Of a stretch of DNA of 64,000 nt, positions 1-10,689 are shown one piece after another. Where the stretch lies: NCBI RefSeq assembly GCF_024166365.1, contig NC_064842.1:15409001-15473000 (forward strand), read 5' to 3'. Within the stretch, counting starts at the first letter, position 1. Every line of letters starts with the position of its first letter. Source of the stretch: Elephas maximus indicus (Eukaryota > Chordata > Mammalia > Proboscidea > Elephantidae). Below the pieces are notes generated by a model. The model was given only the letters and a program-made list of their open reading frames with translations. It was not told the origin of the DNA and made no database searches. A program made the translations under genes and the position numbers.

Positions 1-432
1 ATGGTGTTTTCAATCGTCTCATGCATGCAAAAGCTGGACAATGAATAAGAAGGACTGAAGAATCGACACCTATGAATTGTGGTGTTGGCGAAGAATATTG
101 AAAAACCATGGACTGCCAAAAGAATGAACAAATTTGTCTTGGAAGAAGTGCAACCAGAATGCTCCTTGGAAGCAAGAACGGCAAGACTGCCTCTCACATA
201 CTTTGGACATGTTGTCAGGAGGGTTCAGTCCCTGGAGAAGGACATCACGCTTGGTAAAATAGAGGGTCAGTGAAAAAGAGGAAGACCATCGATCAGATGG
301 ATTGACAGTATCTGCAACAATGGGCTCAAGCATAGCAACAATTGTGAGAATGGCGCAGAACTGGGCAGTGTGTCATTTTGTTGTGCACAGGGTCGCCATG
401 AGTCAGAACGGACTCGATGGCACCTAACAATG
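1..432 (+). mobile_element. RTE (BovB-type) LINE, 3' end fragment
   Basis: This is the 3' terminal part of an RTE-clade LINE, cut by the window start. It shares the same order of sequence blocks with the copies ending at 2682 and 59778: the block coding for the end of the reverse-transcriptase protein, then a short 3' region ending in the tail motif CTCGATGGCACCTAACAA. The reading frame is broken by stops. It lies upstream of the EPHX1 promoter region. Family assignment rests on homology among copies in this window and on recognition of the protein family. Confidence 0.85.
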
Positions 433-614
433 AAGAGGGATAGGGCAGGTTTTCTAAGGCAGGAGGATCTGAGGTTTAACGGTGCTGCAGAAGTAAAATA
501 CAATAGCAATGAATTGCTAGAAAAATGAAATAACAAAAACACGAGCTTGGACTTTTTTTGTTTTTAGATTCAACTGACAAAATTGCTGTATTAAATTGGT
601 ATAAGGGTTTGTAA
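433..614. other. Intergenic spacer, nothing recognised
   Basis: A short AT-rich stretch between the RTE tail and the first AfroSINE. No gene, RNA or regulatory element is recognised. Confidence 0.5.
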
Positions 615-810
615 GTCCCTGGGTAGTGCAAACTTAATGAGCCCTGCTGCTAATCAAAAGGTTGGAAGTTCAGTCCACCCAGATGCACCTCTGAAGAAAG
701 GCCTGGCGATGTCTGAAAAAATCAGCCATTGAAAACCGCATGGAGTACAGTTCTACGCTGACACACACGGGGTCGCCATGGTCGGGGTGACTTCGCAGCA
801 ACTGGTTCTG
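615..810 (+). repeat. AfroSINE (long subtype)
   Basis: A tRNA-derived short interspersed element in sense orientation. It starts with the GTCCCTGGG-type head, has a degenerate B-box region, then the middle block AGAAAGGCCTGGCGAT typical of the longer subtype here. It ends in the GGGTCGCCATG tail block that this SINE shares with the RTE LINEs. Confidence 0.85.
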
Positions 811-849
811 GTAAGGGTTCCAAAACGCTCACATTCCATTTCTGTACTC

Positions 850-1300
850 ACCTCAGCAGCCCAGGTCAGCGGGCGGCACTGTGTCTTTTTCTAACGCGGG
901 GGAGGAGCCTTGGGGTGGCTGAATTGCTCCCGGGTTCCTCAAGTAAACCGCGGCGGGGCAGGACTGAACCCGAGTGGACCGAGCAGCGGGATTAGCCTGG
1001 GGCGGCCGCGCGGGGCGAAAACGTGCCCAGAAGCAGCCTTGGAGCCGGAGGGACCGGGCGCGCTCGCTGCCGCCGGGGCCTCGGAGCGCCTGAGGCGTGT
1101 CTGTGAGTGCAGCTTCTGGGCCAGGGCGACAAGGGACTGCGCTCCCAGGATCCAATGTGGATCCGCATCCCACTGGCGCCTGAGGCGCAGCCACCCCCTC
1201 TGCGCCCCGCGGGGCCCCGGGTGGACCATGGGATGGGGGGATGTGGTCGGGTCTGCACCCTGGGGCAGGGGCTCAAATATGGCCTCTAGACAGGCCACCC
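850..1300. promoter_or_regulatory. CpG-rich block upstream of EPHX1
   Basis: About 450 bases with many CpG dinucleotides and high GC, in contrast to the AT-rich repeats around it. It lies about 2 kb upstream of the TATA promoter at 3367. An RTE insertion (about 1318-2682) separates it from a second CpG-rich block (2690-3520). A possible splice donor CTGTGAGT occurs near 1100, but no transcript structure can be shown. It could be an alternative EPHX1 promoter or simply an unmethylated shore. Confidence 0.45.
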
Positions 1301-1317
1301 CTAACATTTTGGGGCAG

Positions 1318-2682
1318 CAAGAAATATGGAAGACAGCTTCCTGGCCAACTGACTGGAAAAGATCCGTATTTATGCCTATTCCCAAGAAAAGTGATCCAAC
1401 CGAATGTGGAAACTATCGAACAATATCATTAATATCACATGCAAACAAAATTTTGCTGAAGATCATTCAAAAACGGCTGCAGCAATACATCAACAGGAAA
1501 CTGCCAGAAATTCAGGCCCGTTTCAGAAGAGGACGTGGAACCAGGGATATCATTGCTGATGTCACATGGATCCTGGCTGAAAGCAGAGAATACCAGAAGG
1601 ATGTTTACCTGTGTTTTATTGACTGTGCAAAGGCATTTGACTGTGTGGATCATAAACTATGGATAACACTGCAAAGAACAGGAATTCCAGAACACTTAAT
1701 CGTGCTCATGAGGAACCTTTACACAGATCAAGAGGCAGTTGTTCGGACAGAACAAGGGGATACTGATTGGTTTAAAGTCAGGAAAGGTGTGCGTCAGGGT
1801 TGTATCCTTTCACCATACCTATTCAATCTGTATGCTGAGCAAATAATCCGAGAAGCTGGACTATATGAAGAACGGGGCATCAGGATTGGAGGAAGACTCA
1901 TTAACAACCTACCTTATGCAGATGGCGCAACCTTGCTTGCTGAAAGTGAAGAGGACTTGAAGCACTTACTAATGAAGATCAAAAGACCGCAGCCTTCAGT
2001 ATGGATTATAACTCAACATAAAACAAAAATCCTCGCAACTGGACCAGTGAGCAACATCATGATAAACAGAGAAAAGACTGAAGTTGTCAAGTATTTCATT
2101 TTACTTGGATCCACAATCAACAGCCATGGAAACAGCAGTCAAGAAATCAAAAGATGCATTGCAAACGACCTCTTTAAAGTGTTGAAGAGCAAAGATGTCA
2201 CCTTGAAGACTAAGGTGCGCCTGACCCAAGCCATGGTATTTTCAATCGCATCATATGCATGTGAAAGCTGGACAATGAATAAGGAAGACCAAAGAAGAAC
2301 TGATGACTTTGAATTGTGGTGTTGGTGAAAAATATTGAATATACCATGGACTGCCAAAAGAACAAATCTGTCTTAGTAAGAAGTACAACCAGAATGCTCC
2401 TTAGAAGCAAGGATGGCGAGACTGCGTCTTACATACTTTGGACATGTTGTCAGGAGGGATCAGTCCCTGGAGAAGGACATCATGCTTGGCAGAGTACAGG
2501 GTCAGCTGAAAAGAGGAAGGCTCTCAAAGAGGTGGATTGACACAGTGACTGCAACAATGAGCTCAAGCATAACAAGGATTTTAAGGATGGCGCAGGACCG
2601 GGGACCGGGCAGTGTTTCGTTCTGTTGTGCATAGGGTCGCTATGAGTCGGAACCGACTCGAGGGCACTTAACAACAACAACC
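1318..2682 (+). mobile_element. RTE LINE, 5'-truncated, with open RT frame
   Basis: A 5'-truncated RTE/BovB-type retrotransposon. One open frame from about 1320 to 2328 encodes most of the reverse-transcriptase domain. Readable motifs are motif A (FIDCAKAFD), motif B (GVRQGCILSPYLF) and motif C, which reads YADG instead of YADD. The frame then shifts or stops and the element ends in the RTE tail ACTTAACAACAACAAC. The frame continues upstream into host CpG-rich DNA only because that DNA has no stop. The first in-frame ATG is at 1228, outside the element. Loss of the second catalytic aspartate suggests an inactive enzyme. Confidence 0.88.
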
Positions 2683-2689
2683 CTCCCCT

Positions 2690-3366
2690 TGTCACCCCCA
2701 TCTCCCTGCCCACCCCTTGCAAGCGGCTCACCTCCGGCCTGGAAGTGCACGCAGACTTGGGAAGCGGCACCCCAGCCTGGGAGCGCGCTAGGGCCATTTG
2801 GGCAGGAATGCCGGTGGTCCCCCACCGCGGGGGCGGTGGGCATGGCCGGGAGTAAGGCCGTGGCCCGAGGAGGACAGAGCGGGGTTCCCTTGCCCAAACC
2901 GCCCGGCGAATGTTGCCTCCAGGAGCTAATATCGAGCGGTGCATCTCACTGCTGCAGTGAAATTCACTTGTTCGTCACCGAAGTTCTAAAGCTGATCTCC
3001 AGGTCTTTAAGTTGCAGTGTGCTTTCTTGTCATCTCTGTTTGTACCCCCCCTCACCCCCCCAGTTTTCGCTTTCCTCTCGCCCCGTTGCTCCTCTTTACG
3101 GAGGAAGGGACCTGGGAGAAGGCCAACCCGCTCTGTGCACAGAAGAGAAAACGTGGGCCTGCGCGCGGTTAAGGGTTCACTACATAGCAAAAGCCGAGGC
3201 ACGTGATCCGGTTGAATAAAGCGCCGCAGAAACCCGCGTGGCGTCCCGCCTCCCGCACCGGGCGCAGGGCCCTGGAAGGGGCTCATTGGCTTCGAAGCTT
3301 CTGAGGCCTTCACTTGCTCCGCCACTTGGGACCCGCCTCCCCACCCCACACCCCCACTCACCATTG
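2690..3366 (+). promoter_or_regulatory. EPHX1: Upstream promoter region of candidate distal EPHX1 exon 1
   Basis: GC-rich sequence leading into the TATA box. Visible elements are an E-box CACGTG at 3200-3205, an inverted CCAAT box (ATTGG) at 3285-3289, and CACCC/GC-type boxes between about 3330 and 3360. This arrangement fits a RNA polymerase II promoter firing on the + strand. That it serves EPHX1 is inferred from strand and position; the first coding exon is 25 kb downstream. Confidence 0.5.
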
Positions 3367-3372
3367 TATAAA
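3367..3372 (+). promoter_or_regulatory. EPHX1: TATA box (TATAAA)
   Basis: A perfect TATAAA about 80 bases downstream of an inverted CCAAT box and just after a CACCC-rich stretch. It would place transcription start near 3398. Confidence 0.55.
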
Positions 3373-3397
3373 TGTCTAGGGCCAGCAAGCCTGCATC

Positions 3398-3445
3398 GCC
3401 CTCAGGCGCCGGGATCAGCTGACACTCTCTCCCGGTCTGACCGCT
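3398..3445 (+). other. EPHX1: Candidate distal noncoding exon 1 of EPHX1
   Basis: A predicted untranslated first exon, from about 30 bases after the TATA box to a splice donor CGCT|GTGAGT at 3445/3446. It contains no ATG. Human EPHX1 is known to use alternative untranslated first exons, one of them far upstream (E1-b). This exon would be the equivalent of such a distal exon, but I cannot confirm homology by eye. It could also begin an unrelated noncoding transcript. Confidence 0.4.
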
Positions 3446-4684
3446 GTGAGTATCTGCCCGGGCGGTGGGGGCGACCAGGCGTTTGGCTCGCCAGCTCAGG
3501 GTACCGTACGTGCGTGCTGGATTTGTGAGCTGCTGGGGGAAGCTGTTGAGGACACTGGGCTTCACCTGTCTGCAACCTTCTCTGAATTCAGCATAATTTA
3601 ATGTAAACATTCTTAGGAAGCCACACGCCCCAGAAAGTACCATAGCCTTCTGGTGTGGTGGTGGTTTTCTTCAGGGGTCAGGGCTTGGGGGGACGTTGTG
3701 GGAGCCTTTTATTAGTCACACTGAGTCTAACTTGGCAGTAAAAAGCTCCGAGAGTGTTCAGCAGTTTTTAATTTATGTTTGTTTTGTTTTTGCTTTCTCA
3801 AATTTCCACACCCAGGAGGGCAGTGTGGTGACTTTTTCCTGCTTCCTTGAGGAAGTGTGGGCAGTGCAGGCACTGTTGTAGGCACTGGGGCACTAGCAGG
3901 GGGCATCCCCTCCTGGAGTTTGCACTTTGGTAGTGGTGGGAGGGGCGGGATGGACAACAGAATAAACTTTTAAACAGATGTTAGAAGATGATACCTGCTG
4001 TGGAGAAAAGTAAAGCACGAAAGAGACAAGGGGATTGACAGGTGAAAGGAGAAGGGCTTGCTGAGGGGACATTGGAGTAGACTTGAAGCCGGAATGGAGC
4101 AGGCTATGGTGCTGTCTGTGGGGACAGGGCACCAGGCTGAGGGAAGAGCAAGAGCAGAGGTTCTGAGGCAGGAGCGTGCCTGCCATGGAGGTGCTTTATG
4201 TTCATGTTTGCTGAGCGTGGGCCAAGCTGCCCACCAGTACCCTTTGGTGTGAGTGACCCAAATCGAACCCTGGGCCAGCCTGAGAGCGAGAGGATCCCAA
4301 CCTTTCTGCTTACCATTCCCCTCCCCCCAAATTCCAGGGAAGAGCCTCCCATGGGAAATAATTGCTAAGCAAGGCAGCAGGGATGAACCGCAACACCACA
4401 GGCTACAATCCACATGCTCTCTGCCTACCCTGCTGCCTCTCAGCTGTACCTTAAGCACACGGCCTGGCACAGACTTAAGGGTAGGGATGTCTGTGGGAGG
4501 GGACTGAATGAGGGCTTTTTGGGCTGAGGGACCTTAGGGAAAGGGCACCCGCCCATTGAGGAAGTAGAGTCTCCTGCCGTGGTATTCCGGTTCATGCCTG
4601 TTGATAATCCTGCACCAACTGGAGCTCTAGGGCCCCCCCCATCACAAATGCACAGCACACCCTCACCCCATTGACATGTCATTT
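3446..4684. other. Start of long intron 1, nothing recognised
   Basis: Single-copy-looking sequence between the candidate distal exon and the first intronic AfroSINE. I see no coding exon, RNA gene or named repeat in it. Confidence 0.4.
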
Positions 4685-4886
4685 GTTGTTGGTTGCTGTC
4701 GGTTGTTTCCAACTCATGTTGACCCCATGTGTGCAGAGTAGAACTTTTCCATAGGATTTTCAAAGCTGTGACCTTTTGGAAGCAGATGGCCAGACCTGTT
4801 CTCCCAGGCATCTCTGGGTGGGTTCCAACCACTCCCCTTTCAGCTAGGAGTTGAGTGCTTAACCATTTACATCCCCCGGGGACTCC
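4685..4886 (-). repeat. AfroSINE (long subtype)
   Basis: A reverse-orientation AfroSINE. It reads from the tail block (rich in GTTG, then CCAACTCATG) through the AAGCAGATGGCCAGACC middle block to the head GGGGACTCC. Confidence 0.85.
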
Positions 4887-5202
4887 ATCGGCATAGAACC
4901 CAACAAGTCCTGGCTTGGTGATTGCTCACCTGGTATCTTGACTCTCCCTTTCTAGCGTCTTGGTCCAGGATGTGAAGGCAGGGGCTGCCCAGATTCCATT
5001 TCTTGATTCTTGAGTTGAGATGCTCAAAGAAATGCAACACAGCTGGGCTTACAAAGTAAGGGGGGTAAGTGTAAGCTGATAACCACCTGTGAAGAAGTAG
5101 CTCAGAGCACACCCACTCAGGCCTGGAGTGAACACGGAGTAGGCATGTGGTGTGATTTGAGGGGCCTCTTGTATCTTATGTTTAAAACCCACCTCTGCTT
5201 AC

Positions 5203-6290
5203 TGTTGTTAGGTACCATTGAGTCGATTTTGACTCAGCAACCCTATGTACAATAGAACAAAACACTGGCTGGTCCTGCACCATCTTCGTAGTCATTGCTA
5301 GGTTTAAGCCCATTATTGTAGCACTGTGCCAGTCCATCTTGTTGAAGGTCTTCCTCTTTTTCGCTGACCCTTTACTTTACCGAGCATGATATCCTTCTCC
5401 AGGGACTGGTCCCTCCAAATAACATGTCCAAAGTACGTGAGATGAACTCTTGCATCCTCGCTTCTAAAGAACATTCTGGCTGTACTTCTTTCCAGATAGA
5501 TTTGTTCGTTCTTCTGACAGTCTGCGGTGTATTCAATACTCTCACCAACACCATAGTTCAAATGCGTCAATTCTTCTCTGGTCTTTCTTATTTGTTGTCC
5601 AGCTTTTGTGTGTATATGAGGCGATTGAAAACACCATGGCTTGGGGCAGACGCACCTTAGCCCTTAAAGTCACATCTTTGTTTTTTTAACACTAAAGAGA
5701 TCTTTTGAAGAAGATTTGCCCAGTGCAATACATCATTTGATTTCTTGACTGCTGCTTCCATGGGTGTTGATTGTGGATCCAAGTAAAATGAAATCCTTGA
5801 CAACTTCAGTATTTTTTCTATTTATCATGATGTTGCTTATTGGTCTAGTGAGGATATTTGTTTTCTTTATGTTGAGGCATAATCCGTATTGAAGGCTGTG
5901 GTCTTTGATCTTCATCAGCAAATGCTTCAAGTCTTCTTCACTTTCAGCAAGGAACGGTGTGTCATCTGCATATCGCAGATTGTTAGTGAGTCTTGCTCCA
6001 ATCCTGGTGCCGTGTTCTTCATATAGTCCAGCTTCTTGGATTATTTGCTCAGCATATAGATTGAATAAGTATGGTGAAAAGATATAACCCAGACACACAC
6101 CTTTCCTGATTTTAAACTAGGCAGTATCCTCTGGTTCTGTTCAAATGACTGCCTCTTGGTCTATGTACATGTTCGTCATGAGCACAAATAGATGTTCGGG
6201 AATTTTCATTCTTTGCAATGTTATAGATAATTTGTTATGATCCACACAGTCGAATGCCTTTGCGTGATCAATAAAACACAGGTAAACATC
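5203..6290 (-). mobile_element. RTE LINE, 5'-truncated, YADD retained
   Basis: An RTE/BovB-type LINE on the minus strand. Its 5' truncation point at 6290 corresponds to the region just before motif A. The translated minus strand keeps the catalytic YADD box (NLRYADDTPFLAES), followed by the GSTIN block seen in the other copies. Several frameshifts and stops are present. The 3' end lies at 5203 with the complement of TACCTAACAAC. It is the only one of the three longer copies here with an intact YADD. Confidence 0.87.
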
Positions 6291-6344
6291 TCACTTCCGG
6301 TAGAGCCCTGAATTTCACCATTAGTGATTCATTTCTTTGAGAGG

Positions 6345-6505
6345 TAATACAGTGATGTGGAAAGAGAGTTGACCTAGACAGAAGGCCAAGCTCATGTCTC
6401 AGCTCTGCCAATAATGAGTCCCCTCCCTCAGTTTTCTTATCTATAAAATGGGCAGTTTGGGCTAGACAATCTGCAAAGCTTGCAGCTCTAATATGTGATG
6501 ATTCT
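6345..6505 (+). repeat. MIR SINE
   Basis: An old mammalian-wide interspersed repeat, recognised from the block CAGCTCTGCC...CTCAGTTTTCTTATCTATAAAATGGG. Confidence 0.7.
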
Positions 6506-6509
6506 GTGG

Positions 6510-7180
6510 TTAAGTCCCAAGGGGGACTCAGGAAAGGAAACATATAGGTGGGGAATGGTCAGTTTTGATAGGGCCTGGTTATTGGCCCTGCAACCTACGC
6601 AGGGCCTACTGAGGGCAGCTATGCATGGAGTGAAGGCCCTAGCCCCAGAGGCGAAGCCTCAGACAGAGGGCAACAGCCCTAGGTCGAGGTGGGAGGGTCA
6701 CTGCCCAGCCCAGCTGGCCTCCTGGGGTCACCCGTGGGCTGCTCGTGGGTGGTTCTCGCGCCAGGCCTGGCGGCTTAGGAGCAGGTTTCCAGGAGGCTGT
6801 GTGTGGTGAGGTGGGAAGCTGTGGCGCGGAGAAGGCGTCCCAGCGGCTCCCCTATTAAGAAGGAACCAAAGAGGAGAAAGTAGTTGGGGGCACTCCAGGA
6901 AGAACTGCCGCTTGCCGAGGCAAGAACTGTGCAACCTTATCCATGGTTATGTAACTCAGAAAGCTTGTACAAACTAAGCTCTAAACCAAAGCAACCTCTT
7001 CTGCCCTCAGGGTTTATTTACCTTCCTGAGGGGAGGTCATAGTCCATCCTTTCTCACAGGAGGTGGCTACTGTAACTTTAACATCTAGCCTGCAGGGCAT
7101 TCCTCCCATGGGTTCAGAGGCCTGGAGTGGAGTGTTGGTGCCCACAGGACCCCCACAGCCATCAGTGATTTCCTTTTGCC
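6510..7180. other. Intron 1, nothing recognised
   Basis: Moderately GC-rich intronic sequence with no recognisable exon or repeat. Confidence 0.4.
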
Positions 7181-7184
7181 ACCT

Positions 7185-7220
7185 GGTGGGTGGGTGGGTG
7201 GGTGGGCGGGCGGGCGGGCG
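7185..7220 (+). repeat. (GGGT)n/(GGGC)n simple repeat
   Basis: Eight consecutive GGG runs separated by single T or C bases. It is a short tandem repeat with strong G-quadruplex potential on the + strand. Confidence 0.95.
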
Positions 7221-7439
7221 CTGACTTAGTGCAGGGCCAGCTGCTGCCAAGCCATACTCTTAGGTTCCCCAAGGCCTAACTGAAAGTGTTTGCATTAGAA
7301 AAAATGCTCTTCTCTTTGAGAAGCTCAAAGATTTTCCAGAAAATTCTCTAGCTAATCCACAAACTGGGATCACAGGTCTTGTCCCTGGCCAGGTCCAGGA
7401 GTTTTTGCCACCTTTAGCATTTGAGAACATCAGTAAGCT

Positions 7440-7600
7440 GACTGATTGAATTTGAGTGTCTCCTTGGCACTTACTAACTGGGTTGACTTGACCAAACTAC
7501 TTAACCTCCCTAAGTTTCATTTTTAAATCTCTTTAAAATAGAAAAAACTACCCTTTATTTCTCAGGGTTATTGTATTACATGAGATGCTTAAAGAACCTT
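7440..7600 (+). repeat. MIR SINE
   Basis: The MIR core is readable: GGCACTTACTAACTGGGTTGAC, then ACTTAACCTCCCTAAGTTTC, then a degraded AAATAG segment and ATGAGATG. Confidence 0.75.
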
Positions 7601-7604
7601 CTCA

Positions 7605-8087
7605 CCCCGGTGCCACAGTCTGGGCCTCTCTGGGCTTCCTCACAGAAGGTTGTGGCACTCAGACACATACCTAGTGCCCTGGAAGGATTCTGAAAGTCTC
7701 CCCTGGGCCTGGCTGGCTGGCTTTAGCTGCTGTGGCCTGCACTTTGGGCTTGTGAGGGCTGCAGGAAGGAGATCAAAGTGCCTCCATGAAGCATCTGAGA
7801 GGCCAGACGACAGAAGGCCATTGGTCTTCCACTCCTTCTCTGAGGGCTGCCCTCTCGGACTTGACCCCAGCAGTTCAGCCTGGGCACTTGACTTTTCCTA
7901 CTGAATGAGAGACCTTTGCTGCATTGCGTGGTGACTGTGGTCACGTGAGTCAAACAAACTTCCTGTTAGACTTGGAGAGTAAGATAACAGTTTGGTTTCA
8001 GTGCCAAATCTAAAGGCTGTCTTTCTAATACACAATACTGGGGAAGCCAGCACAACCTGTACAAGGCAAGGTCATGGTAGGTCCATA
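7605..8087. other. Intron 1, nothing recognised
   Basis: No exon, RNA gene or clear repeat is visible before the poly(A) tract at about 8088-8102. Confidence 0.4.
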
Positions 8088-8102
8088 AAAAAAAAAAAAA
8101 AA

Positions 8103-8866
8103 TACACATCCAAACTCCCTGAGGGATGGAATTCCGGGGCTTAGGGCTGTGGGGACCATGGTCTCAGGGAACATCTAGCTCAACTGGCATAACATAGTTT
8201 ATAAAGAATATGTTCTACGATCTACTTTGGTGAGTAGCATCTGGGGTCTTGAAAGCCTGTGAGCAGCCATGTAGGATACTCCACTGGTCTCACCCCTTTG
8301 GGAATAAGGAAGAATGAAGAAAACTAAAGATACAAGGAAAAGATTAGTCCAAAGGACTAATGGACCACGCCTACCACGGCCTCCACCAGACTGAGTCCAG
8401 TACAACTAGATGGTGCCTGGCTACCACAACTGACTGCCCTGACAAGGATCACAGTAGAGGGTCGTGGACAGAGCTGGAGAAAAATGTAGAACAAAGTTCT
8501 AACTCCAAAAGAAAGACCAGGCTTGCTGGCTTGGCAGAGACTGGAGAAACCCTGAGAGTATGGCCCCTGGACACCCTTTCAGCTCAGTAATGAGGTCACT
8601 CCTGAGGTTCACCCTTCAGCCAAAGATTGAACAGGCTCACAGAACAAAACAAGACTAAAGGGGCGCACCGGCCCTGGGGCAGGGACTGGAAGGCAGGAGG
8701 GAACAGGAAAGCTGGTAACAGGGAACCCTGGGTTGAGAAGGGAGAGTGTTGACATATCATGGGGTTGTTAACCAATGTCATAAAACATTATGTGTACTAA
8801 CTCTTTGATGAGGAACTAGTTTGTTCTGTAAACCTTCATCTAAAGTACAATTAAAAAAAAAAGAAA
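8103..8866 (+). mobile_element. L1 LINE 3'UTR, older afrotherian-type copy
   Basis: It is collinear with, but diverged from, the reverse complement of the L1 3'UTR at 19519-20420. Shared blocks include GACCATGGTCTCAGG, GTCTGGGGTCTT-like, ACTAGATGGTGCC and GTAAACCTTCATCTAAAGTAC. It ends in poly(A) at about 8851-8862. No coding part is present. Confidence 0.75.
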
Positions 8867-8917
8867 TAAAATAAAGGCTGTCTTTCCAGGCACGATTAAC
8901 CCCTGTGGTGACAAGGG

Positions 8918-9116
8918 CCCAGTGGCCGTTGAGTCATCTCTGACTCATGGCGACCCCGTGTGCATCAGAGTCGAACTGTGCTCCATAGGGTTTTCCACTG
9001 GCTGATTTTTCAAAAGTAGATTGCCACATCTTTCTTCCAAGGCGCCTCTGGGTAGACTTGAATCTCCAGCCTTTTGATTAGCAGCCAAGTGTGGTAAACT
9101 TTGGTTTTGGGACTCC
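8918..9116 (-). repeat. AfroSINE (long subtype)
   Basis: Reverse orientation. It runs from the tail CCGTTGAGTCATCTCTGACTCATGG through AAGTAGATTGCCACATC to the head GGGACTCC. Confidence 0.9.
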
Positions 9117-10336
9117 AATGACAAGGGCAGTTCAGGGAAATCTGACTCTTACTCTTTGGGAGCAAAAGGATATACTTTCACACCTTCTGAATTTTCTGCC
9201 TGTGGCAAGACTCATTTGTTGGACCAAGGTGTTCCTCTGAGGAGGCAAGGGCAGCCCAGTCAGCACAGCTTCCAGGGGAGGGAGTGCACCCTTCCTCTCC
9301 GGGTTATCTGCCTCCCTCCCGAAGAGGTAGGACTTCTGGACACTGCCAGCAGGGCTGCTGTCAGAGTCACCGTGATACTCTATTAATAGTGAACATCTTC
9401 ATTTCAGAGTCACCCCAGAACGTTTGATTGAACTCTATGAGTATTTTTAGCCTTTCGTGACTCTTCTTTTTGTAACCTAGACATTGACACAAACAAACTA
9501 ACCCCCACCAAGACACTGACAGCCAGAACATTCCTGGGGACTCCGAGCCCAGTAATTAGGGCTGTTCTCAGTGAAGCTCACTGACCCCCTCCCTACTGCT
9601 CCGCAGAAGAAAGCTGGCTCTCCGATTACCCAACTGAGGGCCCAGTGAACAGTGCTATCCTGTTAGGTGCTATTGAGGAAGCTTCCAGACCATAGGGCAC
9701 ATTGTTGAGGAAAAGGAGGCCAGGGGTGAAGGGCGGGGGAGGTGCAGAGTGTAGTTACTAGCGGGAAGGAAATCAAATCCGGTGTATCATGTGGCCCACT
9801 CCTGTTAATTCCCTGAAATAGGAGTTGTTCTCTATTTGAATAGAGAATGCTAAGTATCAAAATTCCACCAGAGGCGATGCTTTTTCCTTGTGCATGGTGA
9901 ACTGTGTTCCACTTGGGTTTTCTCCCTCTGTGAATTTAGAACCAGTGGAAGACTCTGGGAGTTTTGCCTTAACTGGCAGAACGTGAGATAAGGCAGAAGT
10001 TTGGATGAACCCCCCCGCCCCACCTATGAGCATGAGTGTGTCAGCCTACAATCTGAAGACAGCCTCTTTGCTCTCTCCCCAGAGCACTACCTTCGGTTAC
10101 ATAGTTTAAAGCTGCGTGGTCAAGCAGTTCGTAGTGGCTCCCAGCGCAAGGTGTTTGAAAACTGAAAGCAGCCATCACTCTCTCTGAAGGTGCTCAGAGC
10201 CAACCAGCCTCCCGAGGGGTCCTCCCCTTCACCTGTCCAGAACCTCCAAGACAGGTGAGGATGTAGCCTCTCAGGCCCTCCTACAAGAGGCTCCCCCACC
10301 TCCAGCTGTTTTTACTCCCTTTTGTTTTGGCCATGA
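9117..10336. other. Intron 1, nothing recognised
   Basis: About 1.2 kb without a recognisable exon, RNA gene or clear named repeat. Confidence 0.4.
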
Positions 10337-10556
10337 GGACCCTGGGCGGTGCAAATGGTTTGCACTCAACTACTAACCTACAGGTTGGCAGTTCAAACCC
10401 ACCCAGCAGTGCCACAGAAGAAAGGCCTGGCAATCTACTTCCATTAGATTACAGCCAAGAAAACCCCATGGTGCACAGTTCCACTCTGTCACACGTGGGG
10501 TTGCCAAGAGTTGGAATCAACTCTACAGCAACGGGTTGGGTTTGGTTTGGTTTTGG
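10337..10556 (+). repeat. AfroSINE
   Basis: Sense orientation, from the head GGACCCTGGGCGGTGC to the tail GTTGGAATCAACTCTACAGCAACGG and a GGTTTGGTTT-rich end. Confidence 0.88.
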
Positions 10557-10566
10557 CCATGGTGTG

Positions 10567-10688
10567 TGCCACAGAAGAAAGACCTGGTGGTTTGCTGCCA
10601 CAAGACTGCAGCCAAGAAAACTTCATGGAGCAGTTCTACTCTGAAGTACATGGACTTTCCATGAATTGGAACAAGTTTGGTTTTGTTC
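10567..10688 (+). repeat. AfroSINE, 5'-truncated tandem neighbour
   Basis: A second copy directly after the previous one and in the same orientation. It lacks the tRNA-like head and begins at the GCCACAGAAGAAAG block. Confidence 0.75.
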
Positions 10689-10689
10689 T

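Noticed and set aside
910-2328. 472-codon frame as a novel host gene
   Set aside because: It begins at TTG, and the recognisable part is RTE reverse transcriptase with a damaged catalytic motif. The upstream part is host CpG-rich DNA read through by chance.
2975-3643. 222-codon minus-strand open frame across the promoter
   Set aside because: The composition is low-complexity and GC-driven, it crosses the TATA promoter, and no domain is recognised.
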